NCBI GenBank assembly: GCA_037133095.1
Contig: JBAXOT010000005.1
Location: forward strand, 37,867 to 101,866
Direction: 5' to 3'
From: CAIMZW01 sp037133095
GTDB taxonomy: Bacteria > Actinomycetota > Actinomycetes > Nanopelagicales > Nanopelagicaceae
DNA: 64,000 nt
How positions within the stretch are numbered: position 1 is the first letter of the stretch; every line of letters starts with the position of its first letter. The notes under the pieces were generated by a model. It had not been told where the DNA came from. It searched no databases and saw only the letters and a list, made by a program, of their open reading frames with translations. This document shows, piece by piece, positions 7,672-16,127 of this stretch. The position numbers and the translations under genes are program-made.

Positions 7672-10280
7672 TTCCGTGGCATAAGAAGGATCGAGGCACA
7701 GCCCTAGGGCTCGTGCTCATCTTCGTTACCATCCTGGGCGTTTGGCTCGGCTCTGCTCTTTTACTTACGCAGATCTCTAACACCGGCGTGAATCAATTGG
7801 ACCTTCAGAATAAAAACTCGAATCAGATTGCCACAGCGACTGCGACCGTTTTGCAACAACTCGCGGCCGATTCAACAAAGGGCTCCGGTTCATCGAACTC
7901 CACGAATCAACCAAACTGTAATTTACCTACCAGCGTTGCCACGGCAAGTGGCGCCGTTCAAGTTACTTGTACTCCAGTTACAAATAATCCACTCACCGAC
8001 TGCACATATACCGTCAGCCAATTGAATGGAACGGGTACCACGACGACAAATGCTCCGTGCGGCGCATCGCCAACGCCAACGCCGACTGGCACAGGTTCAC
8101 CTTCGCCAACTCCAACGCCATCCACCACTTTGATCCCAAGTCCAACTCCGACGCCGTGTGGCGCGACGGATACGTGCGCGGGGAGTGGCTATACCTATTC
8201 CATTACTTATAATCCAAATACTGCAAGCGTTCCTACTGGCATTTCGCCCACAAGTACGGCCACGTACACGCAGGCAAGTTCGACCGCTACTAATTTGGGC
8301 GTCAACTTAACACCGAATACATTTGCTGGTCCATGCATGCAATTCACTGGCTGGAACACTGCGGCAGATGGTTCTGGAACTGCATATGCTGATGGAGCAC
8401 CAGTAACACTTTCATCCAACTGGACCGCCACCCTCTACGCCCAATGGCTTACCTGCCCAGGCGCGCCAACAATTGGAACTGCCACAAAAATAAGTTCAAC
8501 TTCAATCTCCGTGACCTTCACGGCTCCGACAAAAAACGGTGGCTCTGCAATAACTTCCTACACCGCAATTACGTCGCCGGAAAATGAGATGGCTTCTATT
8601 TCACAATCTGGTTCCGGCACTATTACCGTTTCAGGTCTGACCAATGGCCAGCAATACACCTTGCAGGTCTATGCCTCCAATGCGATTGGCAACTCCGCAC
8701 GATCACTTGCATCCAACAGCGTTGCAACATCGAACAACGACCCAGGAAACAACACGTCGCCGACGGCGGCCCCTTCAGGTGTTTCCGCGGTTCTCTCGGG
8801 GGCCACTGGCGCAAACGTCTCGTTCACCGGAATTCCATGGTGGAGTAATGGTGGCAGCTCGATTACAAATTACTATGCAATTTCAACGCCTGGAAATATT
8901 GTCGGCAGTGTTAGTGGCTCCTATTCCAATTTAACTGGAGGCACTTCGGGAACAATCCCGGTCTCCGGTCTCTCAGCAGGAACGACATACACATTTACTG
9001 TTTACGCAAAGAACGGCGTTGGCAATTCGAGTTTCTCATCTCCTTCTAACTCGATAACAACTCCTATTACTGGAACTGCCTACACCGTTAATTACTTCAC
9101 AAACACGACCTGTGCTGATGCCACGGTAACAACGATTACCGGTAACGGTAGTTCGATTCCAATCCAGAGCGCTGCTGCGTTAGGCATTACTTACTCTGGT
9201 TACACCTTTGCCGGTTGGACGGGCGGCAAGACTGCTACTACTTCAGCTCTCGGCTCGGCAGCCTGCGGCGCCTCTAGCCCAACTGCCTATCCAGTGGGAA
9301 CTCCGGTTTCCAACGCCACCTCCACGACGCTTTACTTGTATGCAGTCTGGACAGCCGGTGGCAACGGCGGCACTGTGCCACCGATTACTACCTGCTCTGA
9401 TTTAGATAACGACATTCACATTCATGCTGGAAAGCATGGCGGATGGTTTATTAAGGCGCTCAATGTTTTGATGAAGAAGGGCATAATCCGAATTTTCAGT
9501 AATAACGGTAGATACCGCGATACTGATTGCTCTTCGGATACCACGCATTGGCATCATCACCTCCACTTCCGTTTTGATCGCGGCGAACATGACTTTGATT
9601 CCGATGATAAGTTGGATATCGATAGTAAGAGCGGCACCAACGGATGGGATACCAAGTTCGATAATGATTCCTCTGACGCTACAGCTCAGTTCTCAAACAA
9701 CCGACTTGTAGGTTGCACTTATACCAAGGCCCCAACTTCTAGTAATTACTGGAGCGGCGCCCAACTGGTATTTAGTGGCAAGTCTTCAATTCTCAACGAA
9801 GGTGGCACCTTCAATATCTGTGGTCCAAACACGACCACCGGTAAGAAGTATGCGATTACCAGTTATTCGCAATCTCAGATCAATGCCTGTGCATCACTCA
9901 ACGGAAGCGCGAGCAAGTGCCCAAGTGTCCACAGTGGAACAGATCCGCTGTACCAGGCCACAAGCACTGGCACCAACAGCACACCAAAGAGCAGCGTCTG
10001 GGGAACTGTTTACTCGGCCGATACTTCCATTGCGGTCAGTCAAGGCTCTTCCTACCAGCATCAAATCGCTGGTGGAATTGTTTCGGGCAGTGCCACAGTT
10101 GATTGCACCTCCGGCAGCGCATGTCAGTTCCCTGTTAACAGCGGAAACACGACTGGTCGAGTTTTGAAGATCACGATCGTCTGTTCCTCTGGTGTACGAA
10201 GCGAGCACTTGATTTACATCAACGATGGCTCGGGTTCAACCCCGGGCAGTAAGTTCACCGTTACCAATACAGGTTCGTGA
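7668..10280 (+). CDS. 870-residue pilus-associated adhesin-like protein
   Basis: GTG start overlapping the previous gene by 4 nt. Residues about 10-35 form a single hydrophobic segment preceded by 'KKDRG', resembling a prepilin leader but without Glu at position 5 (mature T-A-L-G-L), as in some PilX-like minor pilins. Domains follow in order: a Thr/Ser/Pro linker near 140-165; an InlB_B (Listeria-Bacteroides) repeat ending 'FTGWNTAADGSG...LYAQW' near 255; two fibronectin type III-like domains ('APTIGTATKISSTSISVTF', 'GNSARS'); and a second InlB_B-like repeat ('YTFAGWTGG'). A His/Asp-rich stretch (about 580-660) and a C-terminal secreted domain with paired Cys complete it. It is likely a surface or tip adhesin. 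Confidence 0.8.
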   Translation: MIPWHKKDRGTALGLVLIFVTILGVWLGSALLLTQISNTGVNQLDLQNKNSNQIATATATVLQQLAADSTKGSGSSNSTNQPNCNLPTSVATASGAVQVTCTPVTNNPLTDCTYTVSQLNGTGTTTTNAPCGASPTPTPTGTGSPSPTPTPSTTLIPSPTPTPCGATDTCAGSGYTYSITYNPNTASVPTGISPTSTATYTQASSTATNLGVNLTPNTFAGPCMQFTGWNTAADGSGTAYADGAPVTLSSNWTATLYAQWLTCPGAPTIGTATKISSTSISVTFTAPTKNGGSAITSYTAITSPENEMASISQSGSGTITVSGLTNGQQYTLQVYASNAIGNSARSLASNSVATSNNDPGNNTSPTAAPSGVSAVLSGATGANVSFTGIPWWSNGGSSITNYYAISTPGNIVGSVSGSYSNLTGGTSGTIPVSGLSAGTTYTFTVYAKNGVGNSSFSSPSNSITTPITGTAYTVNYFTNTTCADATVTTITGNGSSIPIQSAAALGITYSGYTFAGWTGGKTATTSALGSAACGASSPTAYPVGTPVSNATSTTLYLYAVWTAGGNGGTVPPITTCSDLDNDIHIHAGKHGGWFIKALNVLMKKGIIRIFSNNGRYRDTDCSSDTTHWHHHLHFRFDRGEHDFDSDDKLDIDSKSGTNGWDTKFDNDSSDATAQFSNNRLVGCTYTKAPTSSNYWSGAQLVFSGKSSILNEGGTFNICGPNTTTGKKYAITSYSQSQINACASLNGSASKCPSVHSGTDPLYQATSTGTNSTPKSSVWGTVYSADTSIAVSQGSSYQHQIAGGIVSGSATVDCTSGSACQFPVNSGNTTGRVLKITIVCSSGVRSEHLIYINDGSGSTPGSKFTVTNTGS

Positions 10281-11422
10281 GTGACATTAAACGAGCAGAA
10301 CTCGATAAGGGCTTAACCCTTATCGAGTTGCTCGTTGTACTCATCATTATTGGTATTTTGGCTTCGGTTGCATATGTGAGCCTTGGTTCTACTCGCACCA
10401 ATGCGTTTCAGAATGCATGTAAAACTGCCTATCAAGCCGAAGCATTGGCTATTTCTTCTTACCAGAGTGATAACAGCGGAACCTTGCCGCCTTCACTGAC
10501 CGCTCTTATGCCGACCTATATTAGCTCTGGCCTGGTGGCTTCTTATCAATCTAACTTCTCGTTACAAGCCGGCTTTTTTGGCGTTCTGCCCACCAACGTC
10601 GACACCATAACAAATGTGGCGCGAACGGGAACATTGGTCACCATCACAACGGCTGTTGCCCATGGCTTTATTGCCGGCGATACGGTCGCCGTAACGGCTA
10701 CGACTAACTCAAGTGTCAATGGAACATACACCGTGGTCTCCGGCTCTGGCACAACCTTTACTTACAACGACGTTACCAGTGGAACTATCGCCGCTGTCGC
10801 TGACACCGGTTCCGCCATTGTTTACTACGTGACGTACAGTGCAGGCACCGTGAGCGTTAAATTTGCGGTCCCGGCCGGCTATCCCGATCCACTAGGCGCC
10901 AACAGCACTGTTCTTTCGAATGCGAACACGATTCAGATTGCTGGCGTTGATTCTCAAAATATTGATGGCACCTATACCTCACCGACTTTTACCGCGGTGA
11001 CCGCCGTAACGAGTTCGACGGCCGGCGTCTACAAAGTAACCTTTTCAAAAGCGGCGACAATCACTGGTGTCAGCGGTAATGGCGCCACAATTACTTTCAC
11101 CGCCAGCAATAGTTTTGTCGTTGGTCAATCCGTCACAATTACCGGCGTTAACCCAGTTGCCTACAACGTCACTGGAACCATCACAACGGCTTCCTCGACG
11201 CAATTTACGATCGCTGGTGCCACTAATTCTGCTTATGTATCTGGGGGCAGCGCAGGTGTGACCATTCCAAGTATCTCAACGCCTTCCTCTGGCGCAATTT
11301 TGAATGTAGTATCAAATACAGCGAACTCGTATGACGTTTATCTATATGACTCGACTGGCAAACGTGTCACTTCGGGTTCGGCTTTAACGGCACCAAATGC
11401 TTGCTCATACCTAACTTCATAG
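10277..11422 (+). CDS. prepilin-like protein
   Basis: 381 residues from a GTG start overlapping the preceding gene by 4 nt. G12 precedes LTLIE, giving Glu5 in the mature protein, followed by a long hydrophobic helix. Two copies of the shared beta module are present: 'HGFIAGDTVAVTATTNSSVNGTYTV' (coded near 10606-10800) and 'SFVVGQSVTITG' (near 11053-11250). The C-terminus has a Cys that could pair with the one just after the helix (C about 42), the typical pilin D-region arrangement. It is probably a minor or alternative pilin. Confidence 0.85.
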   Translation: MSDIKRAELDKGLTLIELLVVLIIIGILASVAYVSLGSTRTNAFQNACKTAYQAEALAISSYQSDNSGTLPPSLTALMPTYISSGLVASYQSNFSLQAGFFGVLPTNVDTITNVARTGTLVTITTAVAHGFIAGDTVAVTATTNSSVNGTYTVVSGSGTTFTYNDVTSGTIAAVADTGSAIVYYVTYSAGTVSVKFAVPAGYPDPLGANSTVLSNANTIQIAGVDSQNIDGTYTSPTFTAVTAVTSSTAGVYKVTFSKAATITGVSGNGATITFTASNSFVVGQSVTITGVNPVAYNVTGTITTASSTQFTIAGATNSAYVSGGSAGVTIPSISTPSSGAILNVVSNTANSYDVYLYDSTGKRVTSGSALTAPNACSYLTS

Positions 11423-11426
11423 CGTA

Positions 11427-11981
11427 ATGCTGGACAATAAATACCTACTATCCACTCAGGGGACGGGCGGAAACGTGGAAAAAAGCAAGACTCTCTGGGG
11501 CGTATCAAAAAACACCTCGGAAGATGGATTTACTTTGATCGAATTGCTCATTGTCATTTTGATCATTGGTATTTTGGCCGCGATTGTTACCGTTTCGCTC
11601 TCGGGCGCTATTGCAGATGCTCGGGCAAAGGCGTGCAGCCAAGACGCAGGTAATCTGCAATCAACTCTGGCGCATTACCAGCTCTCCCCGTTTGGCGGCA
11701 AAGGCGAGGTCCTGCCTGCCACTGGCACCTCCGCGACAAATCAGGTGATTCCTACTCAAACCTCAGATCTCACCACGACCTATTCTTGGGTCACTTACAC
11801 TTTCGCCGACCTCGACATTCTGACGCCATCTTTCATTTCGAAGGTCCCAGGCGGTTCAGGGGCATATCCGACGGAGGTCACCGCTTATCTAGTAAGTGCC
11901 AAGAATGGCGTAACGCTCAGCAATAAGATCGTGATCGTTGCGCCGACCTCAGATTCCAAGTGCCAGCCGGCGGGAATGTGA
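11427..11981 (+). CDS. type IV prepilin
   Basis: 184 residues from the ATG at 11427. A GTG at 11475 with GGGCGGA 5-10 nt upstream is an attractive alternative start, giving an 18-residue leader. The prepilin motif is EDG|FTLIELLIVILIIGILAAIV, the canonical GspG/PilA N-terminus. The C-terminal domain is short and has paired Cys (after the helix, and six residues from the C-terminus). It is the only pilin in the locus without an obvious copy of the beta module. A GACCGG/CCGGTC hairpin (11980-11998) directly after the gene may end the long first transcript. Confidence 0.87.
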   Translation: MLDNKYLLSTQGTGGNVEKSKTLWGVSKNTSEDGFTLIELLIVILIIGILAAIVTVSLSGAIADARAKACSQDAGNLQSTLAHYQLSPFGGKGEVLPATGTSATNQVIPTQTSDLTTTYSWVTYTFADLDILTPSFISKVPGGSGAYPTEVTAYLVSAKNGVTLSNKIVIVAPTSDSKCQPAGM

Positions 11982-12011
11982 CCGGAAATTAACCGGTCAT
12001 CCTCACGAAAA

Positions 12012-12041
12012 GAGACAATTAGTCTAGTAATAGGTTACAAT
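12012..12041 (+). promoter_or_regulatory. probable promoter of the first major-pilin copy
   Basis: GAGACA (12012-12017), an 18-base spacer and TACAAT (12036-12041) lie about 46 nt before the pilin start. A strong AAAGGAG site (12071-12077) precedes the ATG at 12088, implying a separate, well-translated transcript. Confidence 0.5.
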
Positions 12042-12087
12042 TTAGCCACCCTAAGCAGTACTTACTTCCTAAAGGAGATTGACCTCA

Positions 12088-12816
12088 ATGCATAACCTTC
12101 TTGCACAAGCCCGTGCGCGCAAAGCTGCCGGCAAAGAAAATGGCTTTACCCTGATTGAACTTTTGGTCGTTATCTTGATCATCGGTATCTTGGCTGCGAT
12201 TGTTGTCGTTGCCTTGTCCGGTACTTCAACTGATGCAACTGCAAAACAGTGCTCTCAAGATGCTGCGAACTTGTACTCTGCGATTTCCAATAGCCAGAGC
12301 GTCGCGTCCCCTGTTTCTCTGACAGCTAATGGCACTCAGGTTGTCGGCGCAATCGTTCCGAACTCGGGTTCAACCGATCTCTACACTTTCAAGCCATTTA
12401 ATGCCCTTCCTGCTGCTGCATCTACCCCGGCGATCGTCTCCGCTGTAGGAGCGGCTGGAACTGTTACATACACAACGGCAGCTAACACTTTGGTTCCTGG
12501 TCAGACAATCACAATTACAGGACTTCCAATTACATCTGGTGCAACCTTGAACCTCGCCAGCGTCACCATCGCCACAGTTCCTGACACAACTCACTTCACT
12601 GTTACAAATGTCTCTGTTGGAACTTCTGCTGGTCCAGGTACTTCAAGTGCACTTGCTTATGCTGGTGACCTTGCTGGTTTGGTACCGGCCTATATCAGCA
12701 AGATTCCTTCCGATGTTAACGCCTACGCACTATCTGCCAAAGGTGCGTCAGCAATCACCGCCTTCGCTGTAACTTCCTCTGCAGGACTACCTGGTTGCAA
12801 GGCAGCAGGTATCTAA
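12088..12816 (+). CDS. pilA: major type IV pilin candidate, copy 1
   Basis: 242 residues. ATG 12088 is chosen because AGGAG ends 10 nt upstream; a TTG at 12079 would sit on top of that site. G19 precedes FTLIELLVVILIIGILAAIV, a canonical pilin helix with Glu5. One beta module lies in the C-terminal domain ('GAAGTVTYTTAANTLVPGQTITITG'), and Cys residues after the helix and near the C-terminus form the usual D-loop pair. It has its own promoter, a strong ribosome site and an intrinsic terminator, all consistent with the structural subunit. Codons 11-241 appear identical in DNA to the next pilin gene. Confidence 0.88.
   Translation: MHNLLAQARARKAAGKENGFTLIELLVVILIIGILAAIVVVALSGTSTDATAKQCSQDAANLYSAISNSQSVASPVSLTANGTQVVGAIVPNSGSTDLYTFKPFNALPAAASTPAIVSAVGAAGTVTYTTAANTLVPGQTITITGLPITSGATLNLASVTIATVPDTTHFTVTNVSVGTSAGPGTSSALAYAGDLAGLVPAYISKIPSDVNAYALSAKGASAITAFAVTSSAGLPGCKAAGI
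12118..12809 (+). repeat. 692-bp direct repeat, copy 1 (pilin coding)
   Basis: By reading, the sequence matches 13043-13734 (offset 925) without a visible difference. It starts 30 bases into the pilin gene, leaving the leader peptide outside, and stops just before the stop codon. Confidence 0.92.
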
Positions 12817-12868
12817 ATAAAGTGAACTAGGCGAAGACTCTTCGAATAGTTTAATAATAGTTAAATTG

Positions 12869-12906
12869 AGTAAGGGCGGCTCTTATGAGTCGCCCTTACT
12901 TTTTTG
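12869..12906 (+). terminator. intrinsic terminator after major pilin copy 1
   Basis: A 13-14 bp stem (12869-12882 with 12887-12900, one G-U pair) with loop TTAT is followed by a run of six T. This is the best Rho-independent terminator in the locus. Confidence 0.92.
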
Positions 12907-12967
12907 TTCACTTTTACTTTCTCTTTGATATCTCATTGGCAAAGCACCTTCTTAAAGTAATTTGCAC

Positions 12968-12973
12968 TACAAT
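12968..12973 (+). promoter_or_regulatory. possible promoter with overlapping inverted repeat before pilin copy 2
   Basis: TACAAT (12968-12973) about 36 nt before the start codon lies within an imperfect inverted repeat, ACTACAAT...ATTGTGTAGT (12966-12990). This could be an operator or an RNA hairpin. The -35 is poor. Confidence 0.35.
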
Positions 12974-13009
12974 GACTAAAATTGTGTAGTCAAAAGAAGT
13001 GGACTAAAA

Positions 13010-13741
13010 ATGCCGAAAAATTTAATTCGATTGCGCAATCATCGCAAAGCTGCCGGCAAAGAAAATGGCTTTACCCTGATTGAACTTTTGGTCGTTATCT
13101 TGATCATCGGTATCTTGGCTGCGATTGTTGTCGTTGCCTTGTCCGGTACTTCAACTGATGCAACTGCAAAACAGTGCTCTCAAGATGCTGCGAACTTGTA
13201 CTCTGCGATTTCCAATAGCCAGAGCGTCGCGTCCCCTGTTTCTCTGACAGCTAATGGCACTCAGGTTGTCGGCGCAATCGTTCCGAACTCGGGTTCAACC
13301 GATCTCTACACTTTCAAGCCATTTAATGCCCTTCCTGCTGCTGCATCTACCCCGGCGATCGTCTCCGCTGTAGGAGCGGCTGGAACTGTTACATACACAA
13401 CGGCAGCTAACACTTTGGTTCCTGGTCAGACAATCACAATTACAGGACTTCCAATTACATCTGGTGCAACCTTGAACCTCGCCAGCGTCACCATCGCCAC
13501 AGTTCCTGACACAACTCACTTCACTGTTACAAATGTCTCTGTTGGAACTTCTGCTGGTCCAGGTACTTCAAGTGCACTTGCTTATGCTGGTGACCTTGCT
13601 GGTTTGGTACCGGCCTATATCAGCAAGATTCCTTCCGATGTTAACGCCTACGCACTATCTGCCAAAGGTGCGTCAGCAATCACCGCCTTCGCTGTAACTT
13701 CCTCTGCAGGACTACCTGGTTGCAAGGCAGCAGGAATATAG
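13010..13741 (+). CDS. pilA: major type IV pilin candidate, copy 2
   Basis: 243 residues. The mature protein appears identical to the preceding pilin. Only the cytoplasmic leader differs (MPKNLIRLRNHR instead of MHNLLAQARAR), and the 5' and 3' flanking DNA is unrelated. The prepilin cleavage site is after G20 and Glu5 is present. The ribosome site (GAAGTGG) is weaker than that of copy 1. Perfect DNA identity limited to the coding body points to recent duplication or ongoing gene conversion. Confidence 0.87.
   Translation: MPKNLIRLRNHRKAAGKENGFTLIELLVVILIIGILAAIVVVALSGTSTDATAKQCSQDAANLYSAISNSQSVASPVSLTANGTQVVGAIVPNSGSTDLYTFKPFNALPAAASTPAIVSAVGAAGTVTYTTAANTLVPGQTITITGLPITSGATLNLASVTIATVPDTTHFTVTNVSVGTSAGPGTSSALAYAGDLAGLVPAYISKIPSDVNAYALSAKGASAITAFAVTSSAGLPGCKAAGI
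13043..13734 (+). repeat. 692-bp direct repeat, copy 2 (pilin coding)
   Basis: Direct repeat partner of 12118-12809, in the same orientation. Confidence 0.92.
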
Positions 13742-13803
13742 TTTCGGTTTCTTCTCTAATTGGATGCGAATCGAATAATTGATTCAAAAGGGGAGTGATT
13801 CTC

Positions 13804-13932
13804 ATGTTTCGGTGCCTTTTTGAATTATCCTTGCTCTACCAGAGAGTTTTGGGTTCGTACTGCAGGGGGATGCGATTATGTTCAATAGCGAATCGAAGCG
13901 CAAGAAATTTTCGTTTCGTTTTGCGGATCTAG
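13804..13932 (+). CDS. possible 42-codon leader ORF
   Basis: ATG 13804 is preceded by AAGGGGAG at 13788-13795 with an 8-nt gap, one of the better ribosome sites in the locus. The frame ends at 13932, overlapping the next pilin start (13878) in another frame. The product is Arg/Cys/Leu-rich with no recognised family. It could couple translation to the downstream pilin or be accidental. Confidence 0.22.
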   Translation: MFRCLFELSLLYQRVLGSYCRGMRLCSIANRSARNFRFVLRI

Positions 13933-14822
13933 GAATAACGCTAATTGAGTTACTTATTGTCTTGCTTGTTGTCGGGACTATTGCTTCCATCGCGGTAATC
14001 CAGTTGTCTGGAAATGGGGCTGACGCAACAAAGAAAACCTGCGCCCAAGATGCGGCCACTCTTTATGCCGCACTTAACAATTGGTTCCTTGCCCCAAGTG
14101 GGGGCAATGGGAGCTTTCCGACTCCGTCTGGAGTCTCTGTTCCTTATGTCGCTGGAAGTTCCACAATTCCCAATTCCTCCTCTACGCCAATTTCCGTTTC
14201 TGGTGCGAGTGCAAGTGGAACCACGATTACTTATACAGGTTCTGGATTCTCGTTTGCGATTGGTCAAAGAATTTTAGTCACAGGTTTTACATCAAGCGCC
14301 TACAACACTTTTGGAACAGTCAATTCTGCGAGCGCTGGCTCCTTTCAGATTCTTGCCGTTTCTCCCGTCAGTCCGGTAACGGCAGTTGGGACTGGGTCAG
14401 CCAAAACGATTTATGATTTCGCGTTTGCTCCTTACATTGCGAATTTGAGTACCTCCCTAACTGGCGCCACTGCTTCGGGGACCACAATTACATATACAGG
14501 TACCGGTTTTACGTTCACGAATGGTCAACTCATTTCAGTGACTGGGTTTTCATCCTCTGCTTATGACATTGCTGGAAATATTGCAAACGCCAGTGCAACT
14601 TCTTTCCAAATTACGGCATCGGCTGTTGTTAGCCCGACGACGGCAGTGGGTACCGGTACGGCACTTGCTAATGATCTCTACAACTTGATTCCGACGTACA
14701 TCAACAAGATTCCGCCTGAAGTGACCGCCTTTTTATTAACAACCGATCCCAATGGAAACCCATTATCAACTCCGACAGTGGCGGTCACAGGCGCTCAAGT
14801 CGGTTGCACCGCTGGGCTGTAG
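13878..14822 (+). CDS. prepilin-like protein with two beta modules
   Basis: 314 residues; an AGGGGG ribosome site lies about 10 nt before the ATG. The leader is long (19 residues, Lys/Arg/Phe-rich). The cleavage glycine is followed by ITLIE, so Glu5 is kept and Ile replaces the usual Phe1. After the helix, 'GADATKKTCAQDAATLYAAL' closely parallels the major pilin ('STDATAKQCSQDAANLYSAI'). Two beta modules are coded near 14194-14400 and 14461-14650. The C-terminus 'VGCTAGL' matches the pilin pattern 'PGCKAAGI', so this is a divergent pilin paralogue that ends directly before pilD. Confidence 0.86.
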   Translation: MFNSESKRKKFSFRFADLGITLIELLIVLLVVGTIASIAVIQLSGNGADATKKTCAQDAATLYAALNNWFLAPSGGNGSFPTPSGVSVPYVAGSSTIPNSSSTPISVSGASASGTTITYTGSGFSFAIGQRILVTGFTSSAYNTFGTVNSASAGSFQILAVSPVSPVTAVGTGSAKTIYDFAFAPYIANLSTSLTGATASGTTITYTGTGFTFTNGQLISVTGFSSSAYDIAGNIANASATSFQITASAVVSPTTAVGTGTALANDLYNLIPTYINKIPPEVTAFLLTTDPNGNPLSTPTVAVTGAQVGCTAGL

Positions 14823-15626
14823 ATGGTTCAGCTTGTTATTGATGGTGTGCAGTATTCGAATACGTACTTAGTTCCGCTAGTTGTGTCGTTAGGACTGGTG
14901 TTTGGTTCCTTTAATTCAGTGTTAGTTGGACGCATCCCTGATAGAGAGAATATCAATGGCCGCTCTAAGTGCCCTAAATGTGGCACCCAGTTGGCGGCAA
15001 GAGACAACATTCCAGTCCTTGGCTATCTCATGCTTCGAGGTAAATGCCGAAACTGCAAGAACCCCATTTCCTCACGATATTTGTTGCTGGAAATGTGCAC
15101 TGCAGCGGCGATGTTTATTCCGCTCTTTCGATTCCAAGGTTATTTTGTAATAGCGGCCTGGGAATCATTCATTATTTTCGGGATTGCGCTGATTGCGATT
15201 GATCTTGAACATCATCGCCTACCAGATCTTCTTACCGGACCACTCTTTCTCTCGGGCGCTATTTTCTTGGGAATTGACGCTTTCAAAAATCACCACACTT
15301 CACAACTCTTCCATGCCCTCTTATATGGATTCAGCGCCTGTGCCATCTTCTACTCGATTCATATCCTTTCCAAAGGAGGAATGGGAATGGGAGATGTAAA
15401 GCTTGCGGCATCCATGGGTTTATTCAGCGGGTACGTGAGCGCCACTGCCGTTTACGTTTCAGCCATGACAGGGTTTGCGTTGGGAAGTCTGGTAGGGGTT
15501 TCTTTAATGGTCGCGAAGAAGGCGACGCGCAAGACTGCGGTTCCATTTGGGCCATTCATGATTGTAGGTACGGTCTTGTCGCTTTGGATTACGCCGGTGA
15601 TAAATCAAGTAAGGGGATTTAATTGA
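14823..15626 (+). CDS. pilD: prepilin peptidase / N-methyltransferase PilD (A24 family)
   Basis: 267 residues. This membrane aspartyl protease removes prepilin leaders and methylates the new N-terminus. The N-terminal methyltransferase-type domain carries the zinc tetracysteine C50, C53, C75, C78. The catalytic aspartates are D127 (AIDLEHHRLPD) and D191 (GMGMGDVKLA, the GxGD signature). About eight hydrophobic segments are visible. ATG 14823 directly follows the pilin stop, indicating translational coupling. It closes the pilus operon and would process all the prepilins above. Confidence 0.95.
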   Translation: MVQLVIDGVQYSNTYLVPLVVSLGLVFGSFNSVLVGRIPDRENINGRSKCPKCGTQLAARDNIPVLGYLMLRGKCRNCKNPISSRYLLLEMCTAAAMFIPLFRFQGYFVIAAWESFIIFGIALIAIDLEHHRLPDLLTGPLFLSGAIFLGIDAFKNHHTSQLFHALLYGFSACAIFYSIHILSKGGMGMGDVKLAASMGLFSGYVSATAVYVSAMTGFALGSLVGVSLMVAKKATRKTAVPFGPFMIVGTVLSLWITPVINQVRGFN

Positions 15627-16096
15627 TAACGCTTCGAGCATTCGCGCCAAAAGAATTTGATGTCGCGCTGGTCGTCAAAGGAATTACAGGGGAGGAAGCG
15701 ATCGAAAAATATCGAGAACGTTTTGCACTCACTGGGCAGTGGGCTGATCACTATCTGGATTGCGCCATCGATGTCGATGGGACAGCCGTGGGGGAGATGC
15801 AGGCCAGATATTGCAGATTCAGCATGCCGCCCGGAACCGCCGAGATTGGCATCTCATTACTTTCCGAATACCAGGGAAAAGGCATTGGGACCATGTCTTT
15901 GGCAGCAATTAGAGAACGGCTATTTAGCGAGAGGTTTCATCGGCTTTCAGGATCAACCGATGTCACAAATGTCGGAATGCAGCGGGCTTTTGAAAAGGCA
16001 GGCTGGCAATTCGAAGGTATCGCGAGGAATTTAATGCCGGAAGGCGAGGATGTACCGCACGATTACCGAGTTTATGCAGTTACTGCATTTGATTGA
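15623..16096 (+). CDS. GNAT family N-acetyltransferase
   Basis: 157 residues from a TTG start overlapping pilD by 4 nt, with AAGGGGA upstream. The GNAT acetyl-CoA loop is seen in 'SEYQGKGIGTMSLAAI' (about residues 85-100), followed by 'TDVTNVGMQRAFEKAGWQFEGI', the typical beta6-alpha4 region of ribosomal-protein acetyltransferase-like GNATs. The substrate is unknown. It may be co-transcribed with the pilus operon, but the fold gives no link to pili. Confidence 0.82.
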   Translation: MITLRAFAPKEFDVALVVKGITGEEAIEKYRERFALTGQWADHYLDCAIDVDGTAVGEMQARYCRFSMPPGTAEIGISLLSEYQGKGIGTMSLAAIRERLFSERFHRLSGSTDVTNVGMQRAFEKAGWQFEGIARNLMPEGEDVPHDYRVYAVTAFD

Positions 16097-16127
16097 AATT
16101 TCAACTACTTCTTGATATAGTTTTGTT
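16093..16127 (+). promoter_or_regulatory. leaderless promoter of the dioxygenase gene
   Basis: TTGAAA (16093-16098), exactly 17 bases, TATAGT (16116-16121), then six bases to ATG 16128. Transcription would start at or next to the A of the start codon, and there is no ribosome site. Confidence 0.75.

Noticed and set aside
12370..12594. 74-codon minus-strand frame present identically at 13295-13519
   Set aside because: Its identity is explained by the duplicated pilin DNA; Cys/Ser/Arg-rich antisense with no start signal.
12118..13734. Duplicated pilin segment as an insertion sequence or composite element
   Set aside because: No transposase, terminal inverted repeats or target duplications; boundaries fall inside the pilin genes.
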